A DNA stretch of 48,779 nucleotides, taken from positions 1-48,779 of the forward strand of contig NZ_MLHL01000040.1 in assembly GCF_002000545.1 (NCBI RefSeq), given 5' to 3'. Origin of the DNA: Rodentibacter trehalosifermentans (GTDB lineage: Bacteria; Pseudomonadota; Gammaproteobacteria; Enterobacterales; Pasteurellaceae). The notes below the pieces were generated by a model. That model searched no databases, was not told the DNA's origin, and was given only the letters and a program-made list of their open reading frames with translations. Positions 1 to 9,284 of the stretch are shown here, piece after piece. The translations under genes and the position numbers were made by a program. The first letter of the stretch is position 1. Each line of letters begins with the position of its first letter.

Positions 1-29
1 TGTGCGGCGTATTATAGGGATTTTTTAAC

Positions 30-48
30 ACCACGCAAGTGGTTTTTT
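30..48 (+). terminator. Rho-independent terminator of a gene left of the window
   Basis: The stem ACCAC / GTGGT with loop GCAA is followed by six T. It would terminate a plus-strand gene lying outside the window and faces the 3' end of the helicase gene. Confidence 0.5.
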
Positions 49-110
49 CAAAAAAAAATTAAATTTTTTATCGTTTGATGAAATTTAAAACATTTCGCTC
101 TATTTTAAGC

Positions 111-2594
111 CTAATTTTTATAGTTTTCATAATCTTCACGGGAAATTACCGTACTAAACAACCCAACTCTATTATCTTTCTGATTTGCCTTCGCATACTC
201 CAAACTTGAATCTTCATAGCGTTTGAACTTATAGACCGCATCATTCATCAAACTTTCATTAAACACGTTTAACCGCACTAACAGCTCAAAATCCTTTTGG
301 GTCAATCCTGTTACTTTATGGAAAAGTCGTGGTTCTAGTTGGGTAATTACATCGCGTAGGCAGTGTTCACGATAATCAGTTAAATACATAAACACGGGAA
401 TGCGGGTGGCAAATTTAATCAATTTATCCTGAATTTGCTTTCTAAGAGATTTATATTCTTTCTCTTCCGCAGTCAATACCCTCTTCTCTGTAGGGGTGAG
501 ATCATCGCCTTTCTCTTTTTTCGTTTTTTTAACCGCTTCCGATTTATTGATGATAGTTTCAATATCTTGGTTTAAAGAACGGAAACCCTCAATATTTTTT
601 AACGCTTTCATCGCATCTTCACTGTCCATTAGGCGTTTTAAGGTATCATTATCTACATTCACTAATAAAGCACTTTCCCAACGGCGTGCCAGCAATGTTG
701 CTGTTGTGCCACTCATTGCGATGTCTAGCACGCCTTTTGCGTCAATTTGCTTCATTGAACTGCCGTCATATGCCAACACAGGCAAAAAATGGATAAACTC
801 CGCCACTTTTTGTTCCGGATTAGTATTTTCCGTATCTAAACGGCAACTATATTCAGCAATTTGGCGTAATGCACGGTTTGGGGCGAAATCAAACACATAG
901 CATTGCTGTTTCAAAATTTCCTCATTATTCGGATCGCTCTCATCATAACCTCTCAACACCCAAGGGGTTTGCACGCGAAATGCCGCTTGGAAATAGGTTT
1001 CAGGGCTGGAAGCATTGCGTAACATTAAAATCCCCGTCCACGCTGGCACAGAAACCCCTGTCGTGAGTTTCCCACAGGAAAGCGTGATAGTTTTGGCAGC
1101 AAGCGGATTTTTTGTCATCGCATTTTGCACAGGCGGTAACGCCTCTAGCCCAATGCCTGCACTCGCCCCTGCAGCAACGATAATTTGATATTGATGAAAA
1201 AACTGATTTTGCTTTTCCGCCAATAAATTCCGCATCGCATAGCAACTCGCCACATTTGGTAAAAACCAAAAGGTGTGCAATAAGTTGCCTAACAAATTCG
1301 CATCGGAAAATGGCATTGGTGGCTTTCTCGCCCCCATTTTTAATGTATCCACTGCTAATTCCGGCAATTTATTTTGAATAAAATTCAGCCAGCTTTGCAC
1401 CTCACTTTTGTAAATAAATGAGGCATTTTCACCGCTTCCCTTCGCTTCAAAAAAGCGGTTTAAATCAAATTCGTTAAACTCGCCTTTGCGGGCAATATCT
1501 TGAATGGAATCAGGCAATTGATAGGTCATCATTATCATTTGAGGCAACGCCAAATACGGATTTTTGCCCTGTTCGGTTTGCCACGTTTCTTTCGCCTTTT
1601 GCTCGTCCGAATAGGTCCAATTGAAAATTTGCTCCTCAATAAATTCACCTGAGGCTATCGCCCGAAATGGTGTGCCTGAAAGGTAGAGATAATGGTGAGT
1701 TGTGATCGGCAATAAATCCTCGTCAAAAGATTTGAGCTCATCACTTTCGGCAAAATTCTGCTCCCGTTTATCATCCTCACCTTCAAACAAATCCTTGGCA
1801 TTTTCTCGCCACGCCCCGTAGTGATATTCATCAAACACCACGCAATCCCAATTGGTACTATGTACCCACTCATTTTTTGGCTTAATACCACCCGCTTTAG
1901 TTTTACCCAAATAATCTTGGAACGAACCAAAGCAAACGAGCGGTCGATTTGGGTCAACATTTTGCAAACTGTCATCTTTGGCGAAAAATTGCCAGCCTTC
2001 AAAATCCGTATGGTTAGCTAAATCCTCCTGCCACGCATCTTGCACCGCAGGCTTAAAGGTTAAAATTAAAATTTTCTGCCAACCCATTTTCTTGGCTAGT
2101 TGATAGGTGGCAAAGGTTTTGCCAAAACGCATTTTCGCATTCCACAAAAAGCGAGGAGCCTTGCCACGGTTTGCCTCATCTTGCTTAAAGCTCTCAAAAT
2201 AACGTTGAGTTCTCTCTACCGCTGCAGCTTGTTCAGGACGCATTCCAAACGCCAGCGTGCGTTTTTTCCGATTGCAAATACCCTTTTTCACCGAAATCAA
2301 TGCTACCTGAACTGCTTGCACATCGCATTCAAACCACTCCCCGTTCACTTGGCGAACACCTGCCTTTTTCAGTGCCCGATGTACATCTTTATCGGTAAAA
2401 AGCGTGCCATTATCCCGCACCGCCAATTCTTCCAGCTCGATTTTCCACGTCTGTTCCGGGGTTTTCACTGGGTATTGCTCCCGAACCCGCTGCTCCGCTT
2501 TTTGGCGTGTGGTATATCCCACTTTCAAACAATGGGGAAAAGAACGGTCGGAATAGGCGTAGATTTTGGGAGGGTTGAGTTCATTAAGTATCAT
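111..2594 (-). CDS. SF2 helicase with N-terminal T5orf172 (GIY-YIG-like) domain, restriction-type
   Basis: Large DEAD/DEAH-type helicase, about 827 residues from ATG 2594 (a TTG at 2612 would add six; neither has a strong Shine-Dalgarno). Residues about 10-100 resemble a T5orf172/MUG113 domain, a GIY-YIG nuclease relative: IYAYSD, then KVGYTTRQKAEQRV, then GEWFE. The motor follows: Walker A-like AKMRFGKT (about residue 155), motif II DEYH (about 255), motif III SGTPF (about 306), and a motif VI-like QAAFRVQ. This nuclease-plus-translocase layout suggests the restriction subunit of the operon whose methyltransferase genes lie upstream. It is the last gene of that operon, about 47 bases after the FRG gene from ATG 2594. 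The nuclease assignment rests on motif resemblance; the helicase call is firm. Confidence 0.8.
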   Translation of the reverse strand: MILNELNPPKIYAYSDRSFPHCLKVGYTTRQKAEQRVREQYPVKTPEQTWKIELEELAVRDNGTLFTDKDVHRALKKAGVRQVNGEWFECDVQAVQVALISVKKGICNRKKRTLAFGMRPEQAAAVERTQRYFESFKQDEANRGKAPRFLWNAKMRFGKTFATYQLAKKMGWQKILILTFKPAVQDAWQEDLANHTDFEGWQFFAKDDSLQNVDPNRPLVCFGSFQDYLGKTKAGGIKPKNEWVHSTNWDCVVFDEYHYGAWRENAKDLFEGEDDKREQNFAESDELKSFDEDLLPITTHHYLYLSGTPFRAIASGEFIEEQIFNWTYSDEQKAKETWQTEQGKNPYLALPQMIMMTYQLPDSIQDIARKGEFNEFDLNRFFEAKGSGENASFIYKSEVQSWLNFIQNKLPELAVDTLKMGARKPPMPFSDANLLGNLLHTFWFLPNVASCYAMRNLLAEKQNQFFHQYQIIVAAGASAGIGLEALPPVQNAMTKNPLAAKTITLSCGKLTTGVSVPAWTGILMLRNASSPETYFQAAFRVQTPWVLRGYDESDPNNEEILKQQCYVFDFAPNRALRQIAEYSCRLDTENTNPEQKVAEFIHFLPVLAYDGSSMKQIDAKGVLDIAMSGTTATLLARRWESALLVNVDNDTLKRLMDSEDAMKALKNIEGFRSLNQDIETIINKSEAVKKTKKEKGDDLTPTEKRVLTAEEKEYKSLRKQIQDKLIKFATRIPVFMYLTDYREHCLRDVITQLEPRLFHKVTGLTQKDFELLVRLNVFNESLMNDAVYKFKRYEDSSLEYAKANQKDNRVGLFSTVISREDYENYKN

Positions 2595-2641
2595 AATTTT
2601 TTCTCTTTGCAAATTTTTGTGAAAAGGTTACCGCTTATTAA

Positions 2642-3694
2642 TTAGCTTTTATATTTATTCATAATATCTTGTGCTTGTGAGTCTAATTCTGGAAATAGTG
2701 ATTGATGACTAATACCAAAAGATTTCAATTCATTTAAAATATTTTCTTTTGAATCTTTATCAATAATCAGCCGATGATCTTTTAATACGATCCAGCTAGG
2801 CTCTACTTCCGCTTGCTTTATTTTTTGACCATCAATACCAAAAAGCAAAAATGCTCCTTGTTGCTTTGCTATTCTAGGATTATTTTGTTTTGCCTTTACA
2901 CAAACAACTCGATTAAAATCATTTGCTTCAATGATTGGATTAAAACTTGGTTTATCCTTTCTAATATCATGTAATAATCTAGCTATCTCTGGCAAATCAT
3001 TAAATATTTTCCTAAATGCCTCTCTTCTTTTCTGCATAATACTTAATTTCAATCCCTCATCAAAACTTGCTCCATATTCTTTTAGTTCTTTATTAAAAAT
3101 TTTAATAAAATCACTATCTTTCATTTCTTCATAGTTTTCTCGCTCCTCTATAATATAAGGAGTTATCTCTAAAGCTGATAGAAGATCTCCTTGTTCGATA
3201 TAAGAGGTAATATTAAAACTTTTATTTCTCAAAGAAACAGCTGATAAAATAGAAACCACATCACTATCATCATATTTAATGTATTCGTTAGGAATATCTA
3301 ATACAACAACCTCTCCATCTTCATTCTCATTAGCGACTTCTTGTTTATCGGACTTACCCACAGCAAAATATAAGCCAACTAGAGAATTACTACTTATATC
3401 TAATAATCTTGTTTTATAATCATAATGTTGTAATTTTACTAACTTTTCAAAAAGAGTTTCGTGAGGTAAAAAATAATCTGAGCAATATGTAAAAGCATCT
3501 TTAATAATTTTATCTTCATTATTTATTAGGTAGTTTGGATCACTTGCTTTATCATCTTTACGGTAAATACTCGGCACTAATTCATAGCGTTCATCAGAAT
3601 GCCCACGAAAAAAACGAGTATAGCCCTTTTTAGGTTCTCCTAGTTCTTTTAATCGTTGAGCTAAATGAGCCACATTTTCAATTTTTTCACTCAT
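2642..3694 (-). CDS. FRG-domain protein
   Basis: 350 residues. The N-terminal half has the two hallmarks of the FRG family: FFRGHSDERYELVPSIYR near residues 28-45, and LQHYDYKTRLLDIS followed by LVGLYFA near 92-116. The biochemical activity of FRG domains is not established; they are frequent in phage-defence and mobile loci. The remaining C-terminal part (about 200-350) is charged and I do not recognise it. The gene overlaps the upstream methyltransferase by 8 bases, so translation is probably coupled, and the helicase follows. The context suggests an accessory or effector subunit of the restriction-modification-like operon. It is more AT-rich than its neighbours. Confidence 0.75.
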   Translation of the reverse strand: MSEKIENVAHLAQRLKELGEPKKGYTRFFRGHSDERYELVPSIYRKDDKASDPNYLINNEDKIIKDAFTYCSDYFLPHETLFEKLVKLQHYDYKTRLLDISSNSLVGLYFAVGKSDKQEVANENEDGEVVVLDIPNEYIKYDDSDVVSILSAVSLRNKSFNITSYIEQGDLLSALEITPYIIEERENYEEMKDSDFIKIFNKELKEYGASFDEGLKLSIMQKRREAFRKIFNDLPEIARLLHDIRKDKPSFNPIIEANDFNRVVCVKAKQNNPRIAKQQGAFLLFGIDGQKIKQAEVEPSWIVLKDHRLIIDKDSKENILNELKSFGISHQSLFPELDSQAQDIMNKYKS

Positions 3695-5219
3695 CTTCCA
3701 CCTCCATCGGTCTAATCATTTTTTCAATAAAAGCAATTTCTTTTTCATCTAAGCCATATTTTTCATAAAGCTCTTGATCTGTCCAAGATTTTGAAAAATC
3801 TTGTTGTGGCACTAATTCGTAAACTTTTCTTGTACCGTGCTGTGTATTCTTTATTAGTAATATCAACAATCGAAATAATTTACTTGCCATATAACTCATC
3901 ACATTTTGACATATAGATTTACTTTCAAATCCTCCAATAACTAAATAAGTTTCAGTACAGCAAGTGCCAGGAGAACCATAAAATGAGGTATTTATAACCT
4001 GAAAAGGTTCTTTATTTCCCATACCATAAGCATAAGAAATATATATTTTATGCTCATCTATCCATTTTTTATTTATTAAAACACTTTCTTTTCTGATGTA
4101 TGCTCTCTTCTTATTTTGAATATATAAAATAATATTATCTTTAACTCCAACATAAGGATCTTTATTTCCTTTTACGCTCGTTGTTAGTCCAAAAGGTTTT
4201 CTTGAGCTCACCAACTCACTAAAACTTTTATCCTTAAAGGCTAATACTTTTCTTAAAATTGAAATACTTTCGTTATAGCGAATAAAAATATCCAAACCTT
4301 TTTCCTTTAAAGGTCTTTTCATTTGGGAAACCATTTTTTTATTTTCATAGGTCGTAACCAAACAATCGCCTTGATATTCTTTTTCCCATATAAAATAATT
4401 AACCCCTCCCTCAATAGATACACCAGGAAAACAATCAGCTGCATTAGGGAAATCGTGAATTTCTTTTAATTGTTTATCGTTTAACATTTCATCACGGAAA
4501 TCATCTAAGCCTTTCCCACCGGCGAACCAACGAGACGGCACAATCATTACTAAATATTCAGGGTCGAGCTTTTTCGCCTGTTGGATAAATTCATGATAAA
4601 TCGGGGCGGCACTGGCTTGTGCACCGCCATCGCTTAACTGATACGGTGGATTACCAATAATCACATCAAATTTCATTTTTTCTAACTCTAATTTTGTCCT
4701 TGCTTGTTGGTGAATAAAACCATAGGCGTGGTTTTCCATTGTGATGCGATCATAAACCGCTTGGCTTGCCCCACATTCCGAACATTTTCCGCCCTCCCAG
4801 CTATGCTCCACACGCTGATAAAAAATCTGCCCTTCTTCCGTTTCAAAGGCGGAACAAATGGAGTGTTCGCCGTTGGCTTTTTTGGAGCAATAAAGACTTC
4901 GGCGAGAAATTAAAGCGGTGAGTTCCGTGATGGCGATGCCGTAAAGTTGCCGGGTGAAAATATGGTTGAGCCGTTCGTCTAAATCGGGAATGTGCAATGC
5001 CAGCCCTGAAATTAACCGCTTGGCGATTTCCCGCAAAAACACGCCCGATTTGCACACTGGATCGAGAAATTTCGCATTGGGATTTTGCCAAAGACTTGCC
5101 GGCAAACGGTCGAGCATTTGGTTCACCAGTTCAGGTGGTGTGAAAACTTCATCATTGGATAAATTCGCCAAGCAGTCCAACACATCAGGGTTGTAATTGA
5201 TATTAGTGAGATTGTTCAT
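3687..5219 (-). CDS. Eco57I-type adenine-N6 DNA methyltransferase subunit with NPPY motif
   Basis: 510 residues. The catalytic motif IV, NPPYQL, is at about residues 190-195 (within FDVIIGNPPYQLSDGG), as in N6-adenine methyltransferases of the Eco57I group. A motif I-like DPVCKSGVF at about 53-61 has K where the SAM-binding loop normally has G. Cysteines at about 111, 122, 146 and 149 (ending KCSECG) may form a zinc ribbon. The part after about residue 250 probably holds target recognition. It overlaps the upstream subunit by 17 bases and the FRG gene by 8, so the products probably form one complex. What is inferred is whether this subunit binds SAM alone or shares the site with the 218-residue partner. 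Confidence 0.8.
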   Translation of the reverse strand: MNNLTNINYNPDVLDCLANLSNDEVFTPPELVNQMLDRLPASLWQNPNAKFLDPVCKSGVFLREIAKRLISGLALHIPDLDERLNHIFTRQLYGIAITELTALISRRSLYCSKKANGEHSICSAFETEEGQIFYQRVEHSWEGGKCSECGASQAVYDRITMENHAYGFIHQQARTKLELEKMKFDVIIGNPPYQLSDGGAQASAAPIYHEFIQQAKKLDPEYLVMIVPSRWFAGGKGLDDFRDEMLNDKQLKEIHDFPNAADCFPGVSIEGGVNYFIWEKEYQGDCLVTTYENKKMVSQMKRPLKEKGLDIFIRYNESISILRKVLAFKDKSFSELVSSRKPFGLTTSVKGNKDPYVGVKDNIILYIQNKKRAYIRKESVLINKKWIDEHKIYISYAYGMGNKEPFQVINTSFYGSPGTCCTETYLVIGGFESKSICQNVMSYMASKLFRLLILLIKNTQHGTRKVYELVPQQDFSKSWTDQELYEKYGLDEKEIAFIEKMIRPMEVEDE

Positions 5220-5859
5220 TGCCTAGCTCCAAAAAGTTGATAGGAGGAAATTCTTCAATGGGTTCAGGGATAAAAACGGGTTCGCCGTTTTCATCGGAAA
5301 AGAGCGGTAGATCGCTGAAATTGTTTACAAGATCACGGTAAATAAAGGCTCGGCGTTTGATTTGGTTGCCAAATGGCATTTTCCATTCGCTAAAAATAAT
5401 CTCTTTACCGCTTTCAGTTTTAAGCGTGAGAGCATCGCCGCACAAAATATTGTGCTGCAAAATAAACTCAACGCTGCGGATTGCTTCATTTTTGTAGGTT
5501 TTGGGGAAATGGCTTTGATAATGTTCGATAAATAGAGTGGATAATCGTTTGCGGCACTCCGCCACGTTGTCGGGCAGAAGCTCAATGCCGTATAAACTCC
5601 CCACGGCAATCACAGCATAGCGTTCGTACTCACTTTGAATTTTTTTGTGCTTTTGAGCGATGGCATCCAGTTTACGGCGGAGAATAGCAACTAAAAAATT
5701 GCCCGAGCCACAAGCCGGTTCAAGAAAGGTTTTATCAGGATCGGTCGTTTGATCTTTAACCAAATCCAACATTGCGTTGACTTCACGCTCGTTGGTATAG
5801 ACTTCGCCAAAATCGGCAACACGTTGTTTGGATTTAACTTGCTGAGACTTAACTTGCAT
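5203..5859 (-). CDS. Methyltransferase-fold subunit with motif I but no NPPY
   Basis: 218 residues and first gene of the operon. It shows an intact SAM-binding motif I, PACGSGNF (residues 48-55), an acidic motif II region YGIELL, and an ILCGDALTL stretch like motif III. It ends without a motif IV, giving KMPFGNQIKRRAF where NPPY would be expected. It also carries FGEVYTNEREVNAML, typical of the region before motif I in Type I/Eco57I-like methylases. The next gene has NPPY and a damaged motif I, so the two may form a split or heterodimeric methyltransferase. The start ATG at 5859 follows a purine-rich AAGGGG. Confidence 0.75.
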   Translation of the reverse strand: MQVKSQQVKSKQRVADFGEVYTNEREVNAMLDLVKDQTTDPDKTFLEPACGSGNFLVAILRRKLDAIAQKHKKIQSEYERYAVIAVGSLYGIELLPDNVAECRKRLSTLFIEHYQSHFPKTYKNEAIRSVEFILQHNILCGDALTLKTESGKEIIFSEWKMPFGNQIKRRAFIYRDLVNNFSDLPLFSDENGEPVFIPEPIEEFPPINFLELGNEQSH

Positions 5860-5910
5860 AGGAAAGCCCCTTGCAAGCTAACGAAAAGAAAGGAAAGTTT
5901 AGGCTAGTTG

Positions 5911-5931
5911 TTGTGCGTTGTGCGTTGTGCG
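5911..5931 (-). repeat. Three tandem TTGTGCG heptads at the operon transcription start
   Basis: Three perfect copies of TTGTGCG (plus-strand reading) followed by one degenerate unit. They lie about 52-72 bases upstream of the first methyltransferase start and begin where transcription from the predicted promoter would start. Heptanucleotide repeats are a known phase-variation device in Pasteurellaceae, but three copies is few. Confidence 0.75.
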
Positions 5932-5937
5932 TTAAGC

Positions 5938-5964
5938 ATTATAGAGCCCTCCTCTGATTGTCAA
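5938..5964 (-). promoter_or_regulatory. Promoter of the restriction-modification-like operon
   Basis: On the minus strand there is a perfect TTGACA (plus 5959-5964) and a perfect TATAAT (plus 5938-5943), separated by a short 15-base spacer. It is directly upstream of the heptad repeat and oriented to the four-gene operon. Confidence 0.55.
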
Positions 5965-6090
5965 ATAAAAAATTACGATATTTTAAAGCGTTATTTTTGC
6001 TTTATCAAGCAAGGGCACCGAAAGGTTTTTGATGATTTTTTACTAATCAAAGGTTAAAATTCCGACCGTTTTTTGAAAAAGGAGATCACA

Positions 6091-6918
6091 ATGAACAACA
6101 CCTTTATCGGCTTAGGCGTGGCGGGTAATTTTGCGGGGCATTTGGAGCAGGCGGGTGAGGCGGCGGATTTTTTACAGGTAAAAACCGTGGAAGCGGTGCA
6201 ACCTAAAGCGATTTTTCCCTTTTATGTGCCGAGTGAAAATTTAGAGGAATATCAATTTCTTACCACCTACCCTCTTTCCCCTTCTGAAATTCGCTTTCCC
6301 AATGATGCGGATAATTTGCAAATTGAGCCTGAAATTGCGTTGATTTGTGAGATTCAATATTCTGATGGAAAAGTGACCGCACTTTTGCCTACCTATTTTG
6401 CTGCTTATAACGATTGTTCTATTCGCCGACCTAATGCACGCAAAATTTGCGAAAAGAAAAACTGGGGTGAGAAATCTAAAGGCATTTCGGCAAATTGGCT
6501 GCCCCTAGATCATTTCAACCGAGGTGGTGTATTGGACGATTTTCATATCGCTTGTTTTCACAAACGTAATAGTGTGATGAATGAATACGGCATTGATAGC
6601 CCAGCGATGGGTTATAGCTACTTTCACCAAAAATTGTTGGATTGGATTATCGACCGAATGAATAATCAGCCTGATGAAGGGCCGATGAATCATATTGCGT
6701 CCCTGCTCAAATCAGCAAATTATCCAAAACAAGCCATCATCAGCATTGGAGCCACACGTTACACCGATTTTGGCGAACGCAATTTCTTGCAAATTGGTGA
6801 TACCAGCATTGTGGCGGTATATAACGCCAAACGTTATACTCACGCCCAAATCGCTGAAATGGCGGAAAAAGAACAATTTGCAGAGGATATTTCTGCTCTT
6901 ATCCAGCGGGTGATCTAA
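6091..6918 (+). CDS. DUF5718 family protein
   Basis: 275 residues of unknown function. The start ATG at 6091 has AAGGAG seven bases upstream; a TTG 18 bases earlier is in frame but less likely. The N-terminus GLGVAGNFAGHLEQAGEA and phrases such as KAIFPFYVP and RRPNARKICEKKNWGE match my memory of the DUF5718 family. No signal peptide or membrane segment is seen, so it is probably cytosolic. It is divergent from the restriction-modification-like operon and convergent with guaA, with a bidirectional hairpin between it and guaA, so it appears to be a single-gene unit. Confidence 0.65.
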   Translation: MNNTFIGLGVAGNFAGHLEQAGEAADFLQVKTVEAVQPKAIFPFYVPSENLEEYQFLTTYPLSPSEIRFPNDADNLQIEPEIALICEIQYSDGKVTALLPTYFAAYNDCSIRRPNARKICEKKNWGEKSKGISANWLPLDHFNRGGVLDDFHIACFHKRNSVMNEYGIDSPAMGYSYFHQKLLDWIIDRMNNQPDEGPMNHIASLLKSANYPKQAIISIGATRYTDFGERNFLQIGDTSIVAVYNAKRYTHAQIAEMAEKEQFAEDISALIQRVI

Positions 6919-6970
6919 ATGAAAGTGCGGTTAAAAATCGCAAAAATTTTCACAAGTATGTCGTAAATAG

Positions 6971-6996
6971 AAAAGCCTTGCGATTGCAAGGCTTTT
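6971..6996. terminator. Bidirectional terminator between DUF5718 gene and guaA
   Basis: A perfect 11-bp inverted repeat, AAAAGCCTTGC / GCAAGGCTTTT, with loop GATT. The terminal A/T pairs give a U-run in either direction. It serves the convergent DUF5718 gene and guaA. Confidence 0.85.
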
Positions 6997-7028
6997 CGTT
7001 ATTTTTGAAATAATATGAAGGGCAGTTT

Positions 7029-8588
7029 TTATTCCCACTCAATGGTTGCTGGGGGTTTTCCGCTGACATCATAGACCACGCGGGAAATGCCATCCACTTC
7101 ATTGATTATTCGGTTGGAGATCTTACCTAATAAATCATACGGCAAATGCGCCCAATGTGCGGTCATAAAATCAATGGTTTCAACGGCACGAAGGGAAACC
7201 ACCCAGTCATATTTACGACCATCCCCCATTACCCCTACGGACTTAACCGGGAGGAACACGGTGAAGGCTTGGCTGACTTTGTAATACCAATCCGCTTTAT
7301 GTAATTCTTCAATGAAGATCGCATCGGCACGACGGAGGAGATCGCAGTATGCTTTTTTCACTTCCCCTAATACACGCACCCCTAACCCTGGGCCCGGGAA
7401 AGGGTGGCGGTTGAGCATTTCAGCGGGTAAACCAAGCGCTAAACCGATTTTACGCACTTCATCTTTAAACAGTTCACGCAATGGCTCGACCAAGCCGAGT
7501 TTCATATAATCTGGCAAGCCGCCTACGTTGTGATGGGATTTGATCACGTGGGCTTTGCCGGTTTTGCTGGCGGCGGATTCGATCACATCAGGATAAATGG
7601 TGCCTTGCGCCAACCATTTCACATTCGGTAATTTTTTGGCTTCATCATCGAACACATCCACGAAAACTTTACCGATAATTTTGCGTTTTGCTTCCGGTTC
7701 ATCCACACCGGCTAATTCACTTAAGAAACGATCTTCAGCATTCACTCGGGTGATATTTAAGCCGAATTTATTGCCGAACATTTCCATCACTTGATCGCCT
7801 TCGTTTAAGCGTAACAAGCCGTTATCCACGAAGACACAGTGCAAATTCTTGCCGATGGCACGGTGCAATAATAAGGCAACAACCGATGAATCCACGCCAC
7901 CTGATAAACCTAAAATCACTTCATCATCGCCCACTTGTTCCTTAATACGGGCTACTGCATCTTCGATAATATTTTCAGCGGTCCATTTGGTTTCGCAACC
8001 ACAAATGTTCACCACAAAGTTTTTCAACAATTCCAAACCGCTTTTCGTATGGGTAACTTCCGGGTGGAATTGAACCCCATAGAAATGACGATTTTCATCA
8101 GACATGGCGGCAATCGGGCAAGTTGGTGTTGTGCCTGTCACAGAAAAGTGATTGGGTAAACGGGTCACTTTATCGCCGTGGCTCATCCAAACATCTAATT
8201 TATTATCGCCATCGTTGAGATTGGCAAAAAGTGCGGTCGAATTTTCCAACGAAACGGAGGCGTAACCAAATTCACGGTGATCGGAAGTTTCCGTTAAACC
8301 GCCTAATTGCATTGCCATGGTTTGCATACCGTAGCAAATACCTAGCACAGGCACGCCGGCATTAAATACATATTCCGGTGCACGAGGACTGTTTGCTTCT
8401 GTGGTGCTTTCAGGCCCGCCGGAAAGAATAATTCCCGTTGGGTTAAATTCACGGATTTGTTCTTCCGTGACATCCCACGCCCAAAGCTCACAATAAACCC
8501 CAATTTCACGCACACGGCGGGCAATGAGTTGGGTATATTGTGAACCAAAGTCGAGGATGAGAATTTTATGGTGGTGGATGTTGCTCAT
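7029..8588 (-). CDS. guaA: GMP synthase (glutamine-hydrolysing)
   Basis: 519 residues, the usual length. It converts XMP to GMP using ATP and glutamine, in cytosolic purine synthesis. The N-terminal class I amidotransferase has nucleophile Cys in GICYGMQ and His/Glu in [11 protein letters not shown]. The ATP-pyrophosphatase domain has P-loop SGGVDSS near residue 230, followed by YPDVIES and the C-terminal dimerisation domain ending PATIEWE. guaB lies upstream on the same strand, but three other genes intervene, whereas in many relatives guaB and guaA are adjacent. One uptake signal lies inside it (8229-8237). Confidence 0.97.
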   Translation of the reverse strand: MSNIHHHKILILDFGSQYTQLIARRVREIGVYCELWAWDVTEEQIREFNPTGIILSGGPESTTEANSPRAPEYVFNAGVPVLGICYGMQTMAMQLGGLTETSDHREFGYASVSLENSTALFANLNDGDNKLDVWMSHGDKVTRLPNHFSVTGTTPTCPIAAMSDENRHFYGVQFHPEVTHTKSGLELLKNFVVNICGCETKWTAENIIEDAVARIKEQVGDDEVILGLSGGVDSSVVALLLHRAIGKNLHCVFVDNGLLRLNEGDQVMEMFGNKFGLNITRVNAEDRFLSELAGVDEPEAKRKIIGKVFVDVFDDEAKKLPNVKWLAQGTIYPDVIESAASKTGKAHVIKSHHNVGGLPDYMKLGLVEPLRELFKDEVRKIGLALGLPAEMLNRHPFPGPGLGVRVLGEVKKAYCDLLRRADAIFIEELHKADWYYKVSQAFTVFLPVKSVGVMGDGRKYDWVVSLRAVETIDFMTAHWAHLPYDLLGKISNRIINEVDGISRVVYDVSGKPPATIEWE

Positions 8589-8608
8589 TTTTTACCTTAA
8601 TAAAATGG

Positions 8609-9274
8609 TTAATAATGTAATTTTTGAATAATCGCTAAAATTTCGTTCATATCTTTGCCGCAATAATCAGCTTGGGATTGGTCAATATACATTCGTTTTT
8701 CTTCGTAGGCAATCACGGGAATAGCGGCAGATTTCGCTGCTTGAATGCCGAAAAATGAATCCTCAATCGCCACCGCATTTTGGGCTTGAACGCCCAATTT
8801 TTCGAGGGTGTAACGATAAATAGTCGGGTCAGGTTTGCTCCGTTCAAATTGCTCGCCACTGACGATAAAATCAAAGTGTTGAATAATACCACATTTTGTC
8901 AAAATATTTTGGATATGTTCAAGGCGGGAAGAGGAGGCAACCGCCAATTTGATATGGTTTTGTTTAGCAAAATTAATGATACGTTGAATATCCGTACGAA
9001 AAATGGAAGGGTAATCCACGGTCGCAAAGAGTTGATTGAAAAAATCGAAATAACGTTGTTTGATTTCTTCCAAAGGCAAGGAGGAACCACTTAATTTTTT
9101 CACGATTTCAGGAATTTCCGACAGCCCTTTTCCCACCACTTCAGAACGCTCAAGGGGCGTTAAAGTATGGTCGTGTTCTTTGATAGATTCGATAAATTGT
9201 GCTTGCAAATCGTATTCTAAAAATTCCGTATCGACAATCACACCGTCCATATCGAAGATAATTGCTTGGAGCAT
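8609..9274 (-). CDS. HAD-superfamily phosphatase, beta-phosphoglucomutase-like
   Basis: About 221 residues from ATG 9274 (MLQAIIFDMDGV); the longer frame to 9325 overlaps the upstream gene and is unlikely. HAD motifs are all present: DMDGV (nucleophile and acid/base Asp), AVASSS (motif II), RSKPDP (Lys of motif III) and IEDSFFGI (motif IV). An alpha-helical cap between motifs I and II places it with subfamily I sugar-phosphate or nucleotide phosphatases; the substrate cannot be read from sequence. It starts 10 bases after the OST-HTH gene and ends 20 bases before guaA, so it is probably co-transcribed with both. Confidence 0.85.
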   Translation of the reverse strand: MLQAIIFDMDGVIVDTEFLEYDLQAQFIESIKEHDHTLTPLERSEVVGKGLSEIPEIVKKLSGSSLPLEEIKQRYFDFFNQLFATVDYPSIFRTDIQRIINFAKQNHIKLAVASSSRLEHIQNILTKCGIIQHFDFIVSGEQFERSKPDPTIYRYTLEKLGVQAQNAVAIEDSFFGIQAAKSAAIPVIAYEEKRMYIDQSQADYCGKDMNEILAIIQKLHY

Positions 9275-9284
9275 ATCAAATCCG

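Noticed and set aside
2100-2645. 181-codon plus-strand frame opposite the helicase start
   Set aside because: Antisense shadow of a conserved coding region, with no ribosome binding site or known motif.
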